Notes under the pieces: generated by a model | Seen by the model: only the letters and a program-made list of their open reading frames with translations | What the model was told of the DNA's origin: nothing | The model's database searches: none | Shown here: positions 48,673 to 60,444 of the stretch, one piece after another | Numbering within the stretch: position 1 is the first letter of the stretch | How the letters are laid out: every line of letters begins with the position of its first letter | Program-made: the position numbers and the translations under genes | Source: Galaxea fascicularis | Lineage: Eukaryota > Cnidaria > Anthozoa > Scleractinia > Euphylliidae | Length of the DNA stretch: 64,000 nucleotides | Direction of reading: 5' to 3' | Assembly (NCBI GenBank): GCA_948470475.1 | Contig: OX419343.1 | Span: 21,319,821 to 21,383,820, forward strand

Positions 48673-49771
48673 TTAATTGGACTCGACCTTCAGATAAACC
48701 CCATCTTTAGGAGACAGCGTGTTTCCTGCATGCATGACCATGGGCACTTGGGTGTCTGGGGATCGCACAAATTTGTACTTCATCAGGATTTTCACCAAGG
48801 CGATCTTGATTTCCATCAGGGCAAACCTCATCCCAATGCAGTTCCTTGGCCCGGCTCCGAATGGCAGGAACTGATACGGGTGACGTGTATCTTTGGCAGG
48901 GCCCTCGAATCTCTCGGGATCAAATTTCTCCGAGTTCTCCCATGCGTCCGGATCGTGGTGGAGAGCGTAAAAGGGTATGATGATCTCTATTCCTTTGGGA
49001 ACTGGGATGCCATTGACTTTGCAATCTTCGGTACACTCGCGATTGAGTTGATGTGCTGGAGGATACAATCGCTGAGTTTCGCTGATGACGCAATCCAGGT
49101 ATTCGATACCGTGCGATATCTCATATAACGAAGCCCCAGGAACCTCCTCCACCTTTTGACGGATCTCTTTTCTCAGCTTTTCTTGTATTTCTTCATTTAG
49201 AGCCAAGAGATAGGAGACGGTGGAAAGAGTAATCATCGAAGTTTCGTGTCCACCCAACAAAAATGCCACGCACTGTGCGACGATTTCCCCATCCGTGAGT
49301 TTGCTGCCACCCTGAGCGGTAGACTCATCGTGGGCAGTCAGCATTAGCTGCATAAGATCCTGTCGTTGATTGTCGCCTTGCTCTCGACGTTGATGAATCA
49401 TCTCCATGGCAATCTGACCGAAATATCCCATACTTCCTCTCAGACGCATTCCTACGCGAAAGAGGGTTTTGAGGATCGGCAAGCGGCCAACAATGCGTAA
49501 TATGAAGGGAAAACGAAAAGACTCTCTGGCTTTTTTAAGAAACTTTTCGTCTGGATCAGTTTGAACTTCTGCTTTGATACCGAAAGCCGTTGAGAGGATA
49601 ATTTCTAAAGTAAGGCTGCTGTACCAGTCCATGAGGTTAACAGACTTGCCTGCGACAAAAAAAAAAGTAAAACCTAAAAAAGACTGATTGTGTCGACGCT
49701 GTTGCACAAAACACTGATCAACCCTTTCGTCATCCCTGTCCTCTAACTTTAGGAGACAGCGTGTTTCCTAC

Positions 49772-49851
<80 letters not shown>

Positions 49852-52800
49852 GGGCTTTAGGTAGAAGGCCCTAAATGCCCTCCGTCCTTCTTCAGGTATC
49901 ATCCGCAATCCTCACTTCCGGCATTTCTGAGCAAGCGCTAACGAAGAACAACAACAAGAAAGCCACCATGTTGGATCACCAAAGAGAAGCCAACTGTCGA
50001 GGCAAAGATGCAAGGAACGTCTCTACTTCATGACTATTACGAGCATTATCTCATACATTTTGCATACTGCAGTTAGTGGATTATCAGCTCTTTCATTTTT
50101 CTATGCATAAGTTGTCATAAGTTTCATCTGTAATCTTGTACCTTCGCATGTTGTACACGTTGAAAGCGTCATCCAACACAAACAATGTTCCATGTACTTG
50201 AACATGCGTTGCATTAAAGAAAACAAAGCAATTACCCTGTACATAATCAGCATGATGCTGTAGTGAAAATAAACTGGAGGCCATACTGGCCTTCACTCGG
50301 CCTTCCAAGTGACAATTGGACATGTTGGAAATTGCAGTTTGCTACTCATTGATTCACACGCACGGCTGTAAATATAATTCACAAACTTATAATTACCATA
50401 ACGAGATCTGAATTCCTTTCTAAATTTTATTTTCACTTCGGTATCATGTTGATAATTTTGCAAGTACATTCAATATTGCTTGATGTGTTGAAGGAAAGAT
50501 TTCCACACAGCCCATACATTAATTATCCACGTATCACTGTCATACCAACCCTGTTTTTTTTTTTTTTTTTTCATCTTTATTTAAAACACGGAATCCCATT
50601 GACAAAATGCTCTTCCAGAGAGCCGTGCAAAAATCATGCAATAAAACAGTATAAGCTAAATATAATAATTACAATTCTGCTAAATTACAAATGTGAGATA
50701 AAAGATTTCAGGCTTGTATGCTCCTAATCGAATTAATTTGAAAGACTATTCCAGAGAACCACCCCTCTATAATGGAAGCTGCTTTTACCAGCCTCAGTAT
50801 ATGGTCTTGGTACAAACAAATTATGTTTTGAGTTTCTTAGATTATAGGAATACATAGAGTTTGTACTATTAAAAGTTTGAGCCAAATGATCTCGTGCAAT
50901 TTGATTAATTCAAACATTATTGCGGCTAATTGCCTTTTCCTTCGTGTCTCAAGGTTATCCTACCCAATTAAGTTAATCCAATATCTTAACAGATCGTCTA
51001 TCATAATTAGAGGAGGTGAACACCCGGGCAGCTCTGTTCTGTAGGGTCTGGAGTCTGTTACACATTCCTTCCCCGCAGCTTCCCCATACTATACTACAAT
51101 AATAGAAACATGGTAAAACAAGGGAGTTGTACATCGTAATCACTGTGTGATTAGGTACGAGATGCCTTACCCGTCTCAAAACTCCGATCCCTCCAGAAAT
51201 TTTCTTAGCAATTTTGTCCACATGAGCACTCCAAGTCAATGATTGATCAACTTCAACACCAAGATATTATAAGTCTCGTCTCTGCTAAGGCGTTTGCAAT
51301 CGACTTGAATATTAAATTGGTGCTCTTGGTGTTTTATCCTGTATTGTTCCAAAAATGAATAGAGTTTGAGTCACAAAATGCATGCATAATTAATGTCGGG
51401 GCTGTGAAGAAATCTTGTCCAAGTTACCAACATCTTCGCTTTGATGCATGGCTGGACGTGGCTTCTTCACTGACAAGGTGGCCTTCTTGTTGATATTCTT
51501 CGTTAACGCTTGCGCAGAAACGCCGGAAGTGAGGTTTGCGGATGATACACGACGATGAAGAGGAACGGAGGCCGCATTTTTAGACTCGGGCCTTCCACAG
51601 AAGTCCGAATAAATATAGAGGGGAATTCAGATCCCGTCATGATAAGGCTATGTACAAAAATTATAATTTCAACTGTGCATGTGAATAAGTTGTTAGTTGG
51701 GTGGCGGCAAAGGTTAGGTACGTATAATACATCCCCTAATCCCACGATCGATGATAACGCTTATAAAACAAGTAAAATGAATAAAATCTTTGGGAGTACA
51801 TATAGAAGATAATCTTTCATGGAATGCCCACATCTGGCATTAGAGCCCTGAAGCGCTGTCGGCCTTTTGTTCCTCAGACTGCGCTGCAGTCTATTTACAA
51901 TGCCTTGATTCAATCTCATTTTGACTACTGCAGTGCGGTCTGGGGGCATTGTGGCACTTCTTTGGCAAATAAGCTTCAAATATTGCAAACCCGTGCGGCT
52001 AGTATTCTAACCCTCTCTAGTCACGATTCTAGTCATGACCCCTTGATTTGAACAACTAGACTGGAAAAGGTTAGATACGTAACGTCAAATTCAAGAGGCC
52101 GTTATGGTCTATAAGTCGCTAGATGGCCTTGCTCCTAATTATCTTAGCTCTCTTTTCACTCAAAGAAATATCTATTATAATTTTAGGGCCAATGAGAACA
52201 AAGTGGTTATTCCACTGCCCCGCACTAACCTCCTCAAAAACAGTTTTAGGTACAATGGTGCGATCATCCGCAATAGCCTTCCCCGGGAATTGCGGTAAAT
52301 TTTGGAAGGGGCTGTCACAATTTTTTTGCTTGACCATCTATACACGGCATTCTTGTAAAGGAGGTTTATTAATTTCTTGGGGGTGGGATAATTTATACAT
52401 ATTTTAATATTTTAGCTTTTTATTACAAGGAATTTGATACTTTTAGATAGATTTATATAGCTTGTAGTGTTGTCATACCTGATGAATACACCGTGTCTAA
52501 ATGAAGTTATTCCTTACTTAGTTACTTACTTACTTAGTGAAGTAGCAAATTGCAAGTGATTCCCGAAATCATGTAAACAGTTGCAGGACCGAGTGAAGGC
52601 CAATATGGCCTCTAGTTTTTTTGCAAACAATCTATATTTTAGAAAAACATTCCTTGTTCACAGCCATTCAGGCCAATTCCAGGGGCGGATCTAGGGGGGG
52701 GGGGGGGGGGGGGAATTGGGTTGCTAGAAGTCAACCATAAAAATCTAATACGTGACAATAAAGGAAATACATGCATGGGTCCCAAAAAATATAGTATAGT

Positions 52801-54088
52801 TTGGTGGCCGACTGTATCAACCACCCCCCATTAAAAAAACCTGGATCCGCGCCTGTCTTCAAAGCGGCCTCGGCGGACAGGTTCAAAACATCCTTATTTA
52901 ACACCTGGTAAGGTTTCCCAATGCAAATGACTATCGATATCAATTAATCGATGACCAATCGTTTGCGAAGATGCGTGTGGTTATCGATTGGTCTCCATTT
53001 TCAGTAACAATCGATAGAACGTCTAGCGTAGACATAATGAGTACATTTAAACGGAGTATATTCTTTGCGTTGAGAAGACTGGGTCGGAATTGTTTTACCA
53101 ATTTCGTCCCCAGGGCTCCCTAAAAAAAGGCTGATGAACCGCAGAAAGCGTGCGTGATGTCTGTTCCAGGTTGCTGTGTCAATCGATAGCTATTGAATAA
53201 CGGTTTTAGTGTGGTTATCGATTGATCATCGATTGACCGATACCAGTCAATACCAATTAACTGATTTTATTGATTGATCAATTGGCTTTCCAATCATCGA
53301 TTACGCGGGATTTTAACCTCGCCGATTTCGCGGCTCGGTATATATCCATCACCATTCACCTCCACTTCGGTGAATTATAGTTAACTAGGGTTTCATCTGG
53401 GGCTTAAATCACAATGAGGTTTGGTGATACAATCATTACATGCTACGCCTACGGCAATAGTTATCACCGGGCTCGACTGTAAAGAAAAAAACAACTGGAT
53501 ACGTTACGGTCAAGTTGGTTTGAAGTAACAGGGCTACGAGACAACATATTGTGTGATTTACTTTCGCTTACCAGTGTCAGCTATTCCTTCAAACTTCTTC
53601 AGCAATACGTCACACGACTCTTCAATCAATGGAACCATTAGCTTCATTTTTCTCGCGCTGAACGAGGGCGTCAGGATGTTTCGAATACGCTTCCATGTTT
53701 CGTCGCGCGCGGAGAAAACGTTCGCACTCATCGGTGGGGGTGGGAGTGGAATCATACGATTATGAAACGACGAAAATTCCTTGACCATAATCGTTTTCAA
53801 CACTTCTGGGTCCGCGACGACAAGAGAAGGCTTTCTCCCAAGGGAAATGGCGAAAATTTTCCCATATAGCTTCACGAAATCGAACATCATCAGGTGAATA
53901 CTACCGTATCTGCGTACATCGAGAAAATTCCCGACAAAGGGCAGTGGTTTTGGTCCCGGGACGTTTAGTCGCTTCAGCGTTTTGAAACCGCTTGTTCCAT
54001 ACCAATAGATGAGTAACAACATTGTGATTGCCGCGGAAAAGACGACACAAGGATCCCAAGGACTGATTAGATGCTGAGTGATCGTCAT
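48673..54088 (-). CDS. Cytochrome P450, CYP3-clan type
   Basis: Haem-thiolate monooxygenase, expected on the ER membrane. Two exons, 54088-53572 and 49649-48673, join in phase 1 (codon G/GC, reading IADTGKSVNLMDW) to give 497 residues, the usual P450 length. Visible in order: an N-terminal membrane helix (VVFSAAITMLLLIYWY); proline-rich hinge VPGPKPLPFVGN; helix C WKRIRN; I-helix GGHETS with the acid-Thr/Ser pair; ExxR as ETQR; PERF; and the haem-binding loop PFGAGPRNCIGMRFAL with the ligand cysteine. The end KDGVYLKVESN resembles CYP3A and thromboxane-synthase-like enzymes. No stop or frameshift is seen, so it is probably functional. The substrate cannot be told; cnidarian CYP3-clan members are usually linked to xenobiotic or lipid metabolism. 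The 3.9-kb intron is filled with transposon remains and a cluster of ATCGAT sites near exon 1. Confidence 0.93.
49747..49769. repeat. 23-base copy of the P450 3' coding end in its intron
   Basis: TTTAGGAGACAGCGTGTTTC within this stretch is identical to plus-strand 48,705-48,727, which codes the GNTLSPKD region of the P450. It abuts the TTA run. The identity stops at both ends. Confidence 0.6.
49774..49850. repeat. (TTA)n microsatellite
   Basis: About 25 perfect TTA triplets. Confidence 0.95.
49856..51594. mobile_element. Element with about 115-bp inverted ends in P450 intron
   Basis: 49,856-49,970 and 51,474-51,594 are diverged reverse complements. For example, CACTTCCGGCATTTCTGAGC faces GCGCAGAAACGCCGGAAGTG, and ATCATCCGCAATCC faces GGTTTGCGGATGAT. 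The 1.5 kb between holds a minus-strand reverse-transcriptase remnant, so this is either a composite non-autonomous transposon or a nested insertion. Confidence 0.6.
50730..51239 (-). mobile_element. Non-LTR retrotransposon RT C-terminus, minus strand
   Basis: The minus-strand frame reads WSAHVDKIAKKISGGIGVLR and includes FYYCSIVWGSCGEG and LQTLQNRAARV, hallmarks of the C-terminal part of CR1/L2/jockey-type reverse transcriptases. After a frame change it continues with SYNLRNSKHNLFVPRPYTEA and VVLWNSLS. Broken and 5'-truncated. Confidence 0.85.
51690..52540 (+). mobile_element. Non-LTR retrotransposon RT C-terminus, plus strand
   Basis: Frames that shift at least twice read KLLVGWRQRL, then GVHIEDNLSWNAH, then FDYCSAVWGHCG and LQILQTRAASI, and finally VYKSLDGLAPNYLSSLF and RNSLPRELR. 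This is the same RT-end signature as the minus-strand relic at 50.7-51.2 kb but a different copy. A CTTA-rich tail ends near 52,535. Inactive. Confidence 0.85.
52680..52855. mobile_element. MITE-like element with poly(G)
   Basis: Imperfect terminal inverted repeats CAGGGGCGGATCTAGG and CCTGGATCCGCGCCTG, with a run of about 19 G just inside the left end. Confidence 0.55.
52933..53301. promoter_or_regulatory. Cluster of eight ATCGAT sites in P450 intron
   Basis: ATCGAT occurs at 52933, 52947, 52983, 53010, 53182, 53217, 53228 and 53296, with further ATTGAT and ATCAAT variants between. It begins about 270 bp downstream of the P450 first exon in transcript direction. Onecut/Cut-type homeodomain proteins bind such sites. 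It may be an intronic enhancer or a diverged repeat. Confidence 0.4.
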
Positions 54089-54089
54089 T

Positions 54090-57000
54090 TTAACCGGTAC
54101 AAATAGCCGTACGAATCAGGCTGCAGTAGAGTATGTGACATAGGAATAGCATCAGGTCAATGAATAATCATTCTGGAAGGGTTGTTTTTGCATATTAGGG
54201 AGTTATGTCAACAAACATTAAAGTATTATATTTTGATCAACATTTACTAAGCAAAGAAGCATTTTTTCCGTGCTAGCTCAAAGCTTGAAACTAAATGTTA
54301 ATTTACTGAGTCATGTTCCGACCAGTTTAGAGTCCACAGATAAACCTTTCTAAAATAACTTTCAAACACCGCGCGTGACAATTCTCGGATCGCGTGACCA
54401 ATTCGGATCAAAACGAATTTTTGCACGATTGGATAATAAATTTCAAAATAAGGTTTTATCCTCCACTCCGCTTGACATTTTTATTAACATTAAGTAACGG
54501 ATACGAGGTTTGACTGAGGACGAGAGAGAAGGAAAGGTTATCCGTATAAAACAACAACATGTTTCGAAATTTCGTGTCAAATAGTCGTGAGTTATGCAAA
54601 ATTTTTCTACTTTAGTGACTTTGTATGTAAACCCGTGTTATTGTTTTCTATTTAGTATTTGCTTTAACGCTTGACTCAAAGCATAGTTTGAAATTCTTAA
54701 CACTGCGGAACCGTTTCGGTCGTCCGAAAACGTTTTGTTCAATTATCTTACAAAAAGAAACAACTATTTGGCTGATCATGTTAACTGCGATTACAGAGCC
54801 GTAGCCAGCTGGGGCGCTGCGGGGGAAGGGGAGAAATATCTCATGACAAGTGCTGAAAATAGAGTTTCGGAGCCTCCAAATTGGAAATTTTTTCTGAGGA
54901 GAGGATACCCCCCCGCCAACAAGGCTCCTGACCTCGGCACTCGCGATAATGCCCCCCGTTACAAAAACCTAGGCTACGTCCCTCCCTGCATTAGAGTGGT
55001 GAAACATTCGCTTTCAGAATCGAAACATGAAAATTTAAATAATACTGATGTAAGTTCCGTCCTGACTTGGCAATGTAGGACCATAATGATATTTTGCGTA
55101 ATCACAAGGGGAATTCAGTCAAGGTTCGAACCAAGTTTTTGTGGCTGCGCGAAAATTGGGGCGAGTGCAAAAAATGGACGACGGGGATTCTCCTCCTTCT
55201 CGCCCCACTCCCAACCCCGTCTTCCTTCTTTTTGCTCCATACCCAGTTTTGTGGTGAAATAAATGGGTTCGAAAGGGAACGCTTGGTACACAGGCTATGT
55301 TCAGTCCGTCAAAGATGCCAAGGGTCTTTTTAGGAGGGGCTAGCCGTCCTGAAGAAAGTATCGAACTAAAGCAATGTTACCTTACCCTTCTGGGAACGAG
55401 ATGCACATATCACTTCCCTCGAAAAACTCAAACTCGGAAAATTTAAACTGAACTAATACTCAAAAAATCATGGAAGCCATTTTCGAGTCTGTGAAGAAAC
55501 TATGCATGCGTTTTGTAAAATATATGAAATATTTGATTCAGGGCAGGAAAATAATGACACGTGGCAAACATTTCAAATTTAATGAAATTTAAACTGTACT
55601 GAAATAATTTATGTGCCAACCAGAAATTGTAATTGTAGTGACTAAACGTTCTCAGCGTTGGGACAGGCTGTTATCAGGCTTGGCCGCCAGCATGACCGCC
55701 ATGACGTCACATGAAAACCAACAATTGCTCCTGGCTTCCAAGTCTCCACCGATGGAGCGTAAAACAAGGCGAGCTTTTGGAATTCAGTGTTTAGTAATAT
55801 ATCGTACAATTAATAGGGATAGACATTTCCATACCAGCAAGCTGTTTAGTTTCACACGTCCGATTCTTGTCCACTTGCCAGTGAGCATAATATATATGAA
55901 ACGGTTAAATTGAAGCACTTCAGTGGCCAGTCTCAGCGTATAGATGTCACTTATGCCAGCCCAAGTCAGTTTCTTTCGCTTATACAAACGCAAAACAGTC
56001 ATGAGGAACTGGCATGGAAAGCTATCATGAAGAGTCGACGATGGATTTCGCAAAAAACTTTATAGCGGATGAACAAGCGCTGGAGAAAACCACACAAACG
56101 TAGGAATTTGTATATATTATAATATAGACGGATAAGGTGGTGGGCGCTCTAAAAAACGTTTCGCTGTTTTTCAGTGCGTCGACCTTGCGGGCCTAGGCTC
56201 TGGTCCAAAAAAAGGAAGGGGGGAGGGGTGCCAGCGCCTAACCCCTATCCCTTCCTGGCTCCGCCACTGACAGACATTTTGTTATATTGAAAACTGAAAT
56301 CGCACTTGAATCTGAAAAACAACCGGAACGACTGCACCGTCTTTAACCCAGTATCAGCATGTATATTCTTCACAATGTTCTTCGCAAAAATCTCCTATGG
56401 TAATGATGTTGAGAATTTGCTAAGCAATCAAGACCTTTGATACTTGTTGGCCTCTCTCTTTTTTTCTAACAACGTTTATGTCTCATTGGAACTGTTTTTT
56501 TTTTAGGAGACTAACTTAAACATCGGTTACCCTTAGGCCCAGGTCAAATGCTGTACTTCACATGAGCTGTACTTAATTACAATTAAGGTCGACCTAAATT
56601 AGTAAAGTTCGTCTTTTGAGTCAAACGTCGGACTTAATCCAGCGGCACTTAACTAGATCATGAAAATAAACCGATTTACACATTCATATACCATTAGTAT
56701 GATTATACATTTGATTCGGCTCATGTGACCTAAACTCTATCTTCAGCCGTTATTTCCGCCTGGCCAGCCGCGAAGAACGCACCAACCGATCTAAATGAAA
56801 TCTAAATAAAATCAGTCGAACTTAATTGCGTCAATCGTAGTACTTAATTCACATGATCTATAAATGACTGAGTTTAGGTTGGCTTATGTATACGGCGTTT
56901 GACCTGGGCGTTAATTATCAGCGGCACCCAACGAAAAGTTTCGGTATAGTTGTTCGGCACGGCACTGTAGAGTAGTTCGTTTTAGGTTTTCGGCGTCGAT

Positions 57001-57330
57001 CAAAGGGTGCGCTCGAATTCTCGAAACTGTAACGTGGCCGAAAAGATTCGCAATGGGGAAATAATAACCCCTCGGACGTTTTCGGAAGGATCAATTTTGC
57101 TGTTTTTGGCAGTCAAGAACGTCAGCTAGATTTAGACGTTCCCTAGAAAGTTCGTGGAAAGTTTACTTTAACTCAGATAAATGTTATCCTCTAAACTTTT
57201 CGGGCAATTAAAACTTTAGCTAAGGCCTCCAAACACATAAAATTCGTCTAGCTAATGGAAACATCACCTTCAACAGGCTTCAAACACCATAAGGTACATT
57301 AAATGCCTTTTTACAGCTTTTCATTGATTT
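54090..57330. other. Intergenic upstream of P450
   Basis: No gene supported. A 175-codon open frame at 54,735-55,262 lies in sequence that looks repeat-derived (GTAGCCAGCTGGGGCG; C/T-rich stretch near 55,190-55,230). Another repeat-like patch with A/G-rich runs is at about 56,190-56,270. The first few hundred bases should hold the P450 promoter. Confidence 0.45.
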
Positions 57331-57336
57331 GGTTCG

Positions 57337-58935
57337 TTGTATTTCCCTGGCTAACTCTGTCTGTGCAGTGGATTGTCGTTTGGTTTAATTCCGCCCCACT
57401 ATAGTTATTAACTGAACTAAGTGAACTGAGTCTTCAATGAACTCGCTTTATTCTGTAGCCATAATAATAGGTTTGGTCATCGCTTCCCTTAATATTAATA
57501 GTTTGCTCAGTCTCACACTGACGAACCTAAAATTGATATTCTGTTAATTAACGAGACTAAATTAGAATCAACCGTTCATGACAGCGATGTTTACATACCT
57601 GGCTTCGAAATAGTTAGAAAAGACCATAGAGTAAATGGAAGGAAAGGGGGCGATATTTGTATCTACTTGAGCACAAATTTTAACTATCGAGTACGTGGTG
57701 ATTTAAACAATTATAACCTCGAGTGCCTTATTGTCGAAATTAGTAAGCCACGCAGTTCAGCATTCCTGGTGGGCACCTGGTATCGACCCCAAAACTCTCC
57801 GCCTGAACGTTTCAATGACTGATTTGAGAATGTAATTGACAAAATTGACGCTGAAAGTAAGGAACCATATATACTTGGTGATGTTAACTGCAATTTTTTG
57901 CCAGAAGTTTCTGCTCATAATTCCTCATATCTAACAAACATTTTTGACATTCATGGTCTTAGTCGGTTAATCACTGATCCAACACGCGTCACTCCCGTCT
58001 CTAAGACACTCATTGATTTATGTATCACCAACTCCCCAGAGAAAGTTACAAATTAAGGTGTCATTCACCTTGGGATCAATGATCATTCTCTTGTGTTTGT
58101 GACGCGCAAAGTCCATCATGACCGTAATTGCCTACGAACGATCGAAATGTGGCAATTAAAACACTTTCAAAAAAAAAGTTCTTAAGTGATCTTAAACAAA
58201 TGCCATGGCCGAATGTTGATTTGTGTTCTCATCCAGATGTCATGTGGCAAGAATGGAAACAAATGTTTGTTAGCTGCATGGACAAACGCGCACCAAGCAA
58301 AGCCTAAAAAGAATGAGTAAAAAGAGGACTCTGTGGAAGGTTATTGCATAAAATGCATAGAAGAGATTTAATTAAAAAGAAAACAATTTCTTCGATTTCA
58401 TTTTGATTACTGCAGCCCGGTCTGGGATTGTATGAGTGGTTATTTGAGCGACAAATTACAAAAATTACAAAATCGCGCAGCCAGAGTAATTACTAAATCA
58501 CCTTTTGATACGAACTCCAACCGAGTCCTTCTATCGATGCTTAAGTGGGAGAAGCTGTCTCTTCGTCGTAAAATCCCGAGAAAGCTTTAATTATATATAA
58601 AACATTGAATAAACTTGCCCCAGAATATCTTCAATGTCGTTTCACTCAACTTAAGAAATCTTAAAGGAAAACTTTCGCTGCCCAAGCCAGACACTAATTA
58701 CTTAAAATGAAGCTCTTGTTATAGCGGGGCTTGTTTGTGGAATAACTTGCCCCAAGATTTAAAAAGCATTGGTTCTACTGGGCAGTTAAAACGAAGCATT
58801 AAGAAGGTGTCTGAGACATCGGATTGCCACACGGCAATCATGTAAAACAGTTGTAATGAGTTTTAGTTTTTAAATTTTAAGTTATAACTGACGATTCTCC
58901 GCGTCTAAATAACGTTTTACATTACATTACATTCC
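57337..58935 (+). mobile_element. Decayed non-LTR retrotransposon lacking RT core
   Basis: One frame reads an endonuclease/exonuclease/phosphatase domain, with LLINETKLE, VYIPGFEIVRKDH, RKGGDICIYLS, VGTWYRPQNSPPERF and ILGDVNCNF, and internal stops (e.g. TGA after FND). Near 58,390 the sequence jumps to an RT C-terminal end (FDYCSPVWDC, KLQNRAARVITKSPF), so most of the reverse transcriptase is deleted. It ends in ACATT-type repeats at about 58,915-58,935. Family is CR1/L2/jockey-like; not active. Confidence 0.88.
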
Positions 58936-59308
58936 ATTACACACATGTAAACTGGGGATTCTGGACCATTTTGACCAAGCAAACCAACAAAGAGCTGAGC
59001 CCGCTGAAAGGCCGCGAAATTAGCCTAAGCCACCCTTCGCACTCACATGGGAAATAAGATTCAAAACACCGAAAACACACTTTATCCACTTGTGCAACCA
59101 ACGCAACCCAGGCGCGCGAGCGCTGTTGCGGCGGTTGAGTGTGGTTACACAAGCATGCCCCTCCAGCGGCACCGCGCCCTAACAGCCATCCCGGATTTAA
59201 CCCGGCGCTCATTGGGGTGGAGGCTAATTTCGCGGCCTCTCGGCGGGCTCAGCTCTTTGCTGGTTTGCTTGGCCAAACTTTTCCAGAAGCCCCATTTTTC
59301 ATGTGTGT
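58936..59308. mobile_element. Foldback element directly after the retrotransposon
   Basis: Arms at about 58,936-59,025 and 59,217-59,308 are diverged reverse complements. For example, AAGAGCTGAGCCCGCTGAAA faces TCTCGGCGGGCTCAGCTCTT, and CTGGGGATTCTGG faces CCAGAAGCCCCA. The spacer contains CAACGCAACCCAGGC..., which recurs just outside the right arm (59,345-59,385). Confidence 0.65.
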
Positions 59309-59639
59309 GTCAAGCTTTACAGGTATATTGCGCCCCCGCCGCGCCGCGCAACCCAATGCAACCCAACGCAACCCAGGCATGCGAGCGCTGTTGCGTTCGG
59401 TTGCGCACGGTTGAGTGAGGTTGCCTTGGCAAGCCTTGGAAAGCCATGGCAAACCACGCGCAATGCGAGGCAGAGCGACACCCCATTTAGAGAGAGAGGA
59501 GTGCCCAGTGCAGCCGAGATGGTAAATGCAGCCCTTTTAAATAGAGAGGGGTACCAGGTACATACCGAGATGACTGCGCGAGGCAGAACGCTGGCCTTTT
59601 ATAGAGAGGTCCTCTCAGGGATATGGCAGCTCCAACAAT

Positions 59640-59824
59640 GGCAGCACCTCTCGAAGAGCTGATTCTGGAGCCTCCACCCAAGTTCCGGGACCCGGCTCCC
59701 GCGACGAAGCTCTCTTGGAGATTTTTCATCGTTTGATTGGCGAAGAAACCGATTTCGGCGAGGATCTTCAGCAGTTGTTCAGAGAGCCGGACGAAGACGA
59801 TTTCGGTCACTATCTTCAGCAAGT

Positions 59825-59855
<31 letters not shown>

Positions 59856-59880
59856 TTAAGCAACTGGAAAGAAGAAGCCT
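59640..59880 (+). other. Coding-like fragment left of the tRNA array
   Basis: One plus frame reads DEALLEIFHRLIGEETDFGE then DLQQLFREPDEDDFGHYLQQ and runs on into the tRNA repeat unit before a stop at 59,879. No start codon or family is evident. A 25-base segment (59,763-59,787, ATCTTCAGCAGTTGTTCAG core) recurs at 61,340-61,364 on the far side of the array. Confidence 0.35.
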
Positions 59881-59890
59881 GAAAAAATCA

Positions 59891-59891
<1 letters not shown>

Positions 59892-59924
<33 letters not shown>

Positions 59925-59963
59925 GATACCGGTGCGATGCTCTACCAACTGAGCTATGAAGCC
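59892..59963 (-). tRNA. tRNA, anticodon GGT by position (Thr), inverted copy
   Basis: Identical in sequence to the five plus-strand copies to its right but inverted. It forms a full cloverleaf with 7-bp acceptor stem GGCTTCA/TGAAGCC, D-stem GCTC/GAGC and T-stem ACGGG/CCCGT. Box A is TAGCTCAGTTGG and box B GGTTCGAATCC. Position 33 is C instead of the usual T, and the pair 31-39 is A-C, so the isotype call is tentative. A T6 run follows the 3' end on its own strand. Confidence 0.82.
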
Positions 59964-60072
59964 ACACATTGGGAGCGAGGTCAATTATTGAGTTCATATT
60001 TTCCCGCACAGTGAAGTGATGTGAAGTATATATGAAATAATTCATATTTGTACTGCGGTTGTAGATGCAAGT

Positions 60073-60103
<31 letters not shown>

Positions 60104-60157
60104 TTAAGCAACTGGAAAGAAGAATAAGGTCAATAATTGACCTCGCTCCCAATGTGT

Positions 60158-60196
60158 GGCTTCATAGCTCAGTTGGTAGAGCATCGCACCGGTATC

Positions 60197-60229
<33 letters not shown>
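60158..60229 (+). tRNA. tRNA (GGT, Thr by position), array copy 1
   Basis: 72-base cloverleaf, same sequence as the inverted copy. It is followed by CTGATTTTTTCAG, a T6 RNA polymerase III terminator inside a short inverted repeat. No CCA is encoded, as expected of a nuclear gene. Confidence 0.85.
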
Positions 60230-60230
<1 letters not shown>

Positions 60231-60265
60231 TGATTTTTTCAGGCTTCTTCTTTCCAGTTGCTTAA

Positions 60266-60296
<31 letters not shown>

Positions 60297-60405
60297 ACTT
60301 GCATCTACAACCGCAGTACAAATATGAATTATTTCATATATACTTCACATCACTTCACTGTGCGGGAAAATATGAACTCAATAATTGACCTCGCTCCCAA
60401 TGTGT

Positions 60406-60444
60406 GGCTTCATAGCTCAGTTGGTAGAGCATCGCACCGGTATC

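Noticed and set aside
48646..49128. Plus-strand 160-codon open frame
   Set aside because: Antisense shadow of the P450 second exon.
54735..55262. 175-codon open frame upstream of the P450
   Set aside because: Falls in sequence with the look of degraded repeats and C/T-rich runs; no domain visible.
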